DNA of 64,000 bases from Nannocystis pusilla (lineage in GTDB: Bacteria; Myxococcota_A; Polyangia; Nannocystales; Nannocystaceae): the NCBI RefSeq assembly GCF_020073745.1, contig NZ_JAIRAU010000045.1:117108-181107 (forward strand), written 5' to 3'. A program made the translations under genes and the position numbers. The first letter of the stretch is position 1; every line of letters starts with the position of its first letter. Below the pieces are notes generated by a model that ran no database searches, was not told the DNA's origin, and worked only from the letters and a program-made list of their open reading frames with translations. Positions 62,901 through 64,000 of the stretch are shown in pieces.

Positions 62901-63244
62901 ACGGGGCGCGGTTCGGCGGCGGGTGCGAAGAGGCGAGTGTCCGAGAGGACAGGTGGGTCGCGGGCGGCGGCGGCCGAGGGGGCCCTGTTCAAGAAAGATG
63001 TCTGGAGGGACAGGTCTGAAGGGCCGGGCGGGCCGCGGGCCGCGGCTGACCGATCGGGCAGGTCATCCGCGGCAGGCTCGACGAACAGGGCCGCGGGCAG
63101 GGTCAGGAGCGCGTCGGTGAGCAGCGCGGCGTGGGCGGCCGCGCCGTCGTGTTCGGCGGCGCGGACGAGCTCGGGGCTCGGGTCGGCGAGGGCCGCGTCG
63201 AGGGCGGCGGCGATCTGCGCGACGAGGACGCGCGGCGCGGGCAT
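59969..63244 (-). CDS. Eco57I/type IIG-like DNA N6-adenine methyltransferase with repeat-filled N-terminus
   Basis: A 1091-residue protein. Residues 1-65 are ordinary. About 70-290 hold roughly eleven copies of ARDPPVPSDT-like peptide encoded by the dyad array. IEALGEVYAALAGRRIVRLD (about 290) begins family homology. SAM motif I is ICDPAMGCGVFLLAVARRL (about 445), motif IV is VGNPPFLGGSQ (about 635), and a target-recognition-like C-terminal half follows. I see no PD-(D/E)XK nuclease; where IIG enzymes carry one, this protein has the repeats. So it may be a stand-alone methyltransferase or a phage-defence methylase (PglX/DrmM-like). No partner genes are adjacent. Confidence 0.85.
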   Translation of the reverse strand: MPAPRVLVAQIAAALDAALADPSPELVRAAEHDGAAAHAALLTDALLTLPAALFVEPAADDLPDRSAAARGPPGPSDLSLQTSFLNRAPSAAAARDPPVLSDTRLFAPAAEPRPVAPVACDPPVLSATRSSAATASSAARDPPAPSDIRSPPATASSAARDPPAPSDIRSPPASATSAALAPPVPSDARVSSPAPAATRESPVPSDTFSFGAAPPASAAPAARDPPVPSATRISSPAAPAARDPPVPSATSSFGASPTASAPPAVRDPPVPWDISSFALAPPPVLSDRSPLPIEALGEVYAALAGRRIVRLDADAVALRDLQGRAFFINLPGLLAVPEALRAHHLRGLGLAREAARRCVRELAGVSDEAAARRILARARGDPSPRPGALVFQPSPDRRRAGAYYTPRVLADVVVAAALRPLLAALGPDPTPDQLLRLQICDPAMGCGVFLLAVARRLAVHLVAAWSRAGDLPPEPHRLARRLVVERCLFGVDADPHAVALARRSLWLLFGTGEPPPEFLARAVRHGDALLGLDRDGLDAFHWKPGPVVPAIAAAVARDPELAARLGDLLVGAFLSQETDRERERERRRRLLVVEAWLARGGGDHEFPRFHVPVPLAPPLHWPLAFSRPFDAFVGNPPFLGGSQISGAFGDAYLAWLLALHPGSHGNADLCAHFLRRVDGLLAASGTIGFIATNTIGQGDTRITGLQALLARGHLLYEVTRDLPWPESAAVTVAIVHLARGAAAAAAGPCLLHEPAGDLSPGTSEESPPSHRTRTVAAVSSHLQPGRELPDPRPLADNRRIGFAGSKIYGQGFLLTVGERAALVARDPHNARRIFPYLGGDDILRGGGPRRHVINFGACSLAEAEAHPDLLAIVRARVQPERERNAREFRRRYWWRFGEVAPGLYAALRGLERCVVNSQVGKHLVFDLVPTGYVYSHTAYVYATPAPLSLFAVLQSRVHEVWARRLASSMKTDLRYSIADCFATFPFPSPGPRVEHPRLAALGERLLAARAAALAAAPRSLTALYNALRDPREPRLADLRAAHEALDRAVLAAYEWTDLQLPPWTQQLAGAPVAAELFDRLLAVNAARPASA
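60959..60972. repeat. 14-bp dyad TGTCC-CGGG-GGACA
   Basis: Perfect arms in the methyltransferase gene, coding GDLSPGTSEE in a loop after motif IV region. Confidence 0.75.
61511..61524. repeat. Dyad TGTCT-CTTG-GGACA
   Basis: One arm mismatch, in the methyltransferase gene, coding AFLSQETDR. Confidence 0.6.
61712..61725. repeat. Dyad TGTCC-CGAA-GAGCA
   Basis: One arm mismatch, in the methyltransferase gene, coding LLFGTGEP. Confidence 0.55.
62383..63026. repeat. Phased array of eleven dyads in the methyltransferase N-terminus
   Basis: Units begin at 62383, 62425, 62497, 62554, 62626, 62683, 62743, 62803, 62863, 62938 and 62999. Spacing is 42, 72, 57, 72, 57, 60, 60, 60, 75 and 61 bp; all but the last are multiples of 3, so the peptide stays in phase. 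Loops are mostly GAAG or GAGA. Two 60-bp stretches (62729-62788 and 62789-62848) are identical, showing recent tandem duplication. The last unit is in another frame and codes SDLSLQTS. Confidence 0.9.
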
Positions 63245-63251
63245 GAGAGGC

Positions 63252-63557
63252 TCAGCCCCCGGCGGCCCGCTCCTCGGCGCGGAGGCGGCGCTCGAGCACG
63301 AAGGCGCCGAAGGGGACGACGCTGGCGATGAAGGCGCCGGCGATCTTCGACAGCGGCCAGCGCGCGGCGGTCGAGGCCGAGAGCAGGGCGAGGATGAACA
63401 GCACGAACAACAGGCCGTGCGCCCAGCCGACGTAGCGGACGGCCTCGGGGATCCCGGCGGCGTACTTGAGCGGCATGGCGATCCCCAGCAGCACGAGGAA
63501 CGAGATGCCTTCGAGGAGGCTGACGAGGCGGAAGCGGCCGATCTCGGTGCTTAGCAT
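63252..63557 (-). CDS. DUF3817 integral membrane protein
   Basis: A 101-residue protein with three hydrophobic helices: RLVSLLEGISFLVLLGIAMPLKY, VGWAHGLLFVLFILALLSA and IAGAFIASVVPFGAFVLERRL. The order EGxSxL...MPLKY...GWAHGLLF is characteristic of DUF3817. Function unknown. It is 7 bp upstream of the methyltransferase gene on the same strand, so the two are probably co-transcribed. Confidence 0.9.
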   Translation of the reverse strand: MLSTEIGRFRLVSLLEGISFLVLLGIAMPLKYAAGIPEAVRYVGWAHGLLFVLFILALLSASTAARWPLSKIAGAFIASVVPFGAFVLERRLRAEERAAGG

Positions 63558-63626
63558 CGGCGTGAAGCTAGCGCGTCCGGAACGGCGCGACCACCGTTTG
63601 TCGGGCTGCGACGATCCGCCGCGGGC

Positions 63627-64000
63627 TCACGGGCACACCACGGCGAACATCTCGCCGTCGCAGACCGCGAAGTCGTCCGGGATGCAGGTGCTCCCGAACA
63701 GCCACGCCTCCTGGGCGCCCTCGGGGCAGGCGAGCGTGAGGACCTGGCCGCAGTCGGTCGCCTCGATGCACGCGAGGAATTGCCAGGGGCCGAAGCACTC
63801 GTTCCGCGCGTCGGGCGGGCTGCCGCGGATCGCCGTGCATGCCGCGTCGGCGGTGCACGCCTCCTGGTCCAGCCCGTCGCACGGCCCGGCCGGGCCGGTG
63901 GTGCCCCCGGTGGAGGTCGTGGATGTCCCGGGGTCGGTGGTCGTGGTGGTCGTGCCCGGGTCGGTGCTGCTGGTGTCGAGGGTCGGGTTCGGGACGTGGG
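63627..64000 (-). CDS. Cys-rich lipoprotein (C-terminal part, cut by window edge)
   Basis: The visible 123 residues read from the window end to the stop at 63627. They start with a Thr/Asp/Pro/Gly linker (TTTTTTDPGTSTTS) and continue CDGLDQEACTADAACTAIRG, NECFGPWQFLACIEATDCG, ACPEGAQEAWLFG and CDGEMFAVVCP. The N-terminal signal is outside the window. The layout matches the other Thr-linker lipoproteins. The alternating open frame in another phase is a shadow. Confidence 0.75.
   Translation of the reverse strand, partial: HVPNPTLDTSSTDPGTTTTTTDPGTSTTSTGGTTGPAGPCDGLDQEACTADAACTAIRGSPPDARNECFGPWQFLACIEATDCGQVLTLACPEGAQEAWLFGSTCIPDDFAVCDGEMFAVVCP

Noticed and set aside
62383..63026. Regularly spaced palindromic repeats resembling a CRISPR array
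   Set aside because: The units are only 14 bp, the intervals are similar to each other, spacing is mostly in codon phase, and the whole tract is one open frame joined to a methyltransferase. No cas genes are near.

Overview
The window is very GC-rich DNA with strong GC3 codon bias, densely packed with genes on both strands. It carries many lipoproteins built on one plan (lipobox, long Ser/Thr/Gly/Pro linker, then a Cys-rich or lectin-like domain), a Pkn-type Ser/Thr kinase, several hybrid-free sensor kinases and an AgmX/PglI-type protein. Together these point to a myxobacterium (Myxococcota), most likely of the Nannocystis/Plesiocystis side. That placement is inferred from protein style; no rRNA gene is present. 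The window starts inside a GNAT acetyltransferase gene and ends inside a Thr-linker lipoprotein gene.

Layout. 0-3.1 kb: acetyltransferases and a small Cys-rich lipoprotein. 3.1-7.8 kb (minus): a tight run of thioesterase, glpX, fibrinogen-like lipoprotein, rlmM-like methyltransferase and OmpA-type lipoprotein. 8.1-10.1 kb: two paralogous DUF1554-like lipoproteins overlapping by 4 bp. 10.3-12.7 kb: a protein with a histone-H1-like tail and a secreted protein. 12.8-15.6 kb (minus): hemE, a redox-fold lipoprotein and an MscS channel. 15.8-20.4 kb: lipoproteins, ogt, an FGE-like protein with an H1-like tail, TerC. 20.5-24.3 kb: the dnaG-rpoD operon. 24.6-28.3 kb (plus): CPBP protease, HAD phosphatase, nadC, birA. 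28.4-30.2 kb: a two-gene AAA ATPase/DUF4276-like module with a frameshift, probably acquired. 30.2-34.4 kb: lipoprotein, TetR with DUF4336 protein, and a macrodomain-ADP-ribosylglycohydrolase fusion. 34.7-46.2 kb: lipoproteins, hom, cytochrome P450, histidine kinase, epimerase, AgmX-like protein, beta-helix lipoprotein, VWA lipoprotein and a 56-aa peptide. 46.5-50.8 kb: a seven-repeat beta-propeller and a membrane/ABC-ATPase fusion. 50.9-56.0 kb (minus): two kinases, a receiver-cyclase and an amidohydrolase in one operon-like run. 56.6-59.9 kb: Ser/Thr kinase, nucleotidyltransferase, metallophosphoesterase. 60.0-63.6 kb: an Eco57I-type DNA methyltransferase with a remarkable repeat-filled N-terminus and a DUF3817 membrane protein.

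The main unexplained signal is a family of 14-bp dyads, consensus TGTCC-N4-GGACA, at about 40 places in both coding and intergenic DNA. Many occur as exact 28- or 42-bp head-to-tail series (unit ends ...GGACA, next begins TGTCC...). They cluster between convergent genes, near start codons and signal peptides, and at domain junctions. They are amplified to 11 phased copies inside the methyltransferase gene. Several copies lie over conserved protein motifs, so simple insertion cannot explain all of them. They are sparse or absent from the rpoD/dnaG block and from the putative acquired AAA module.
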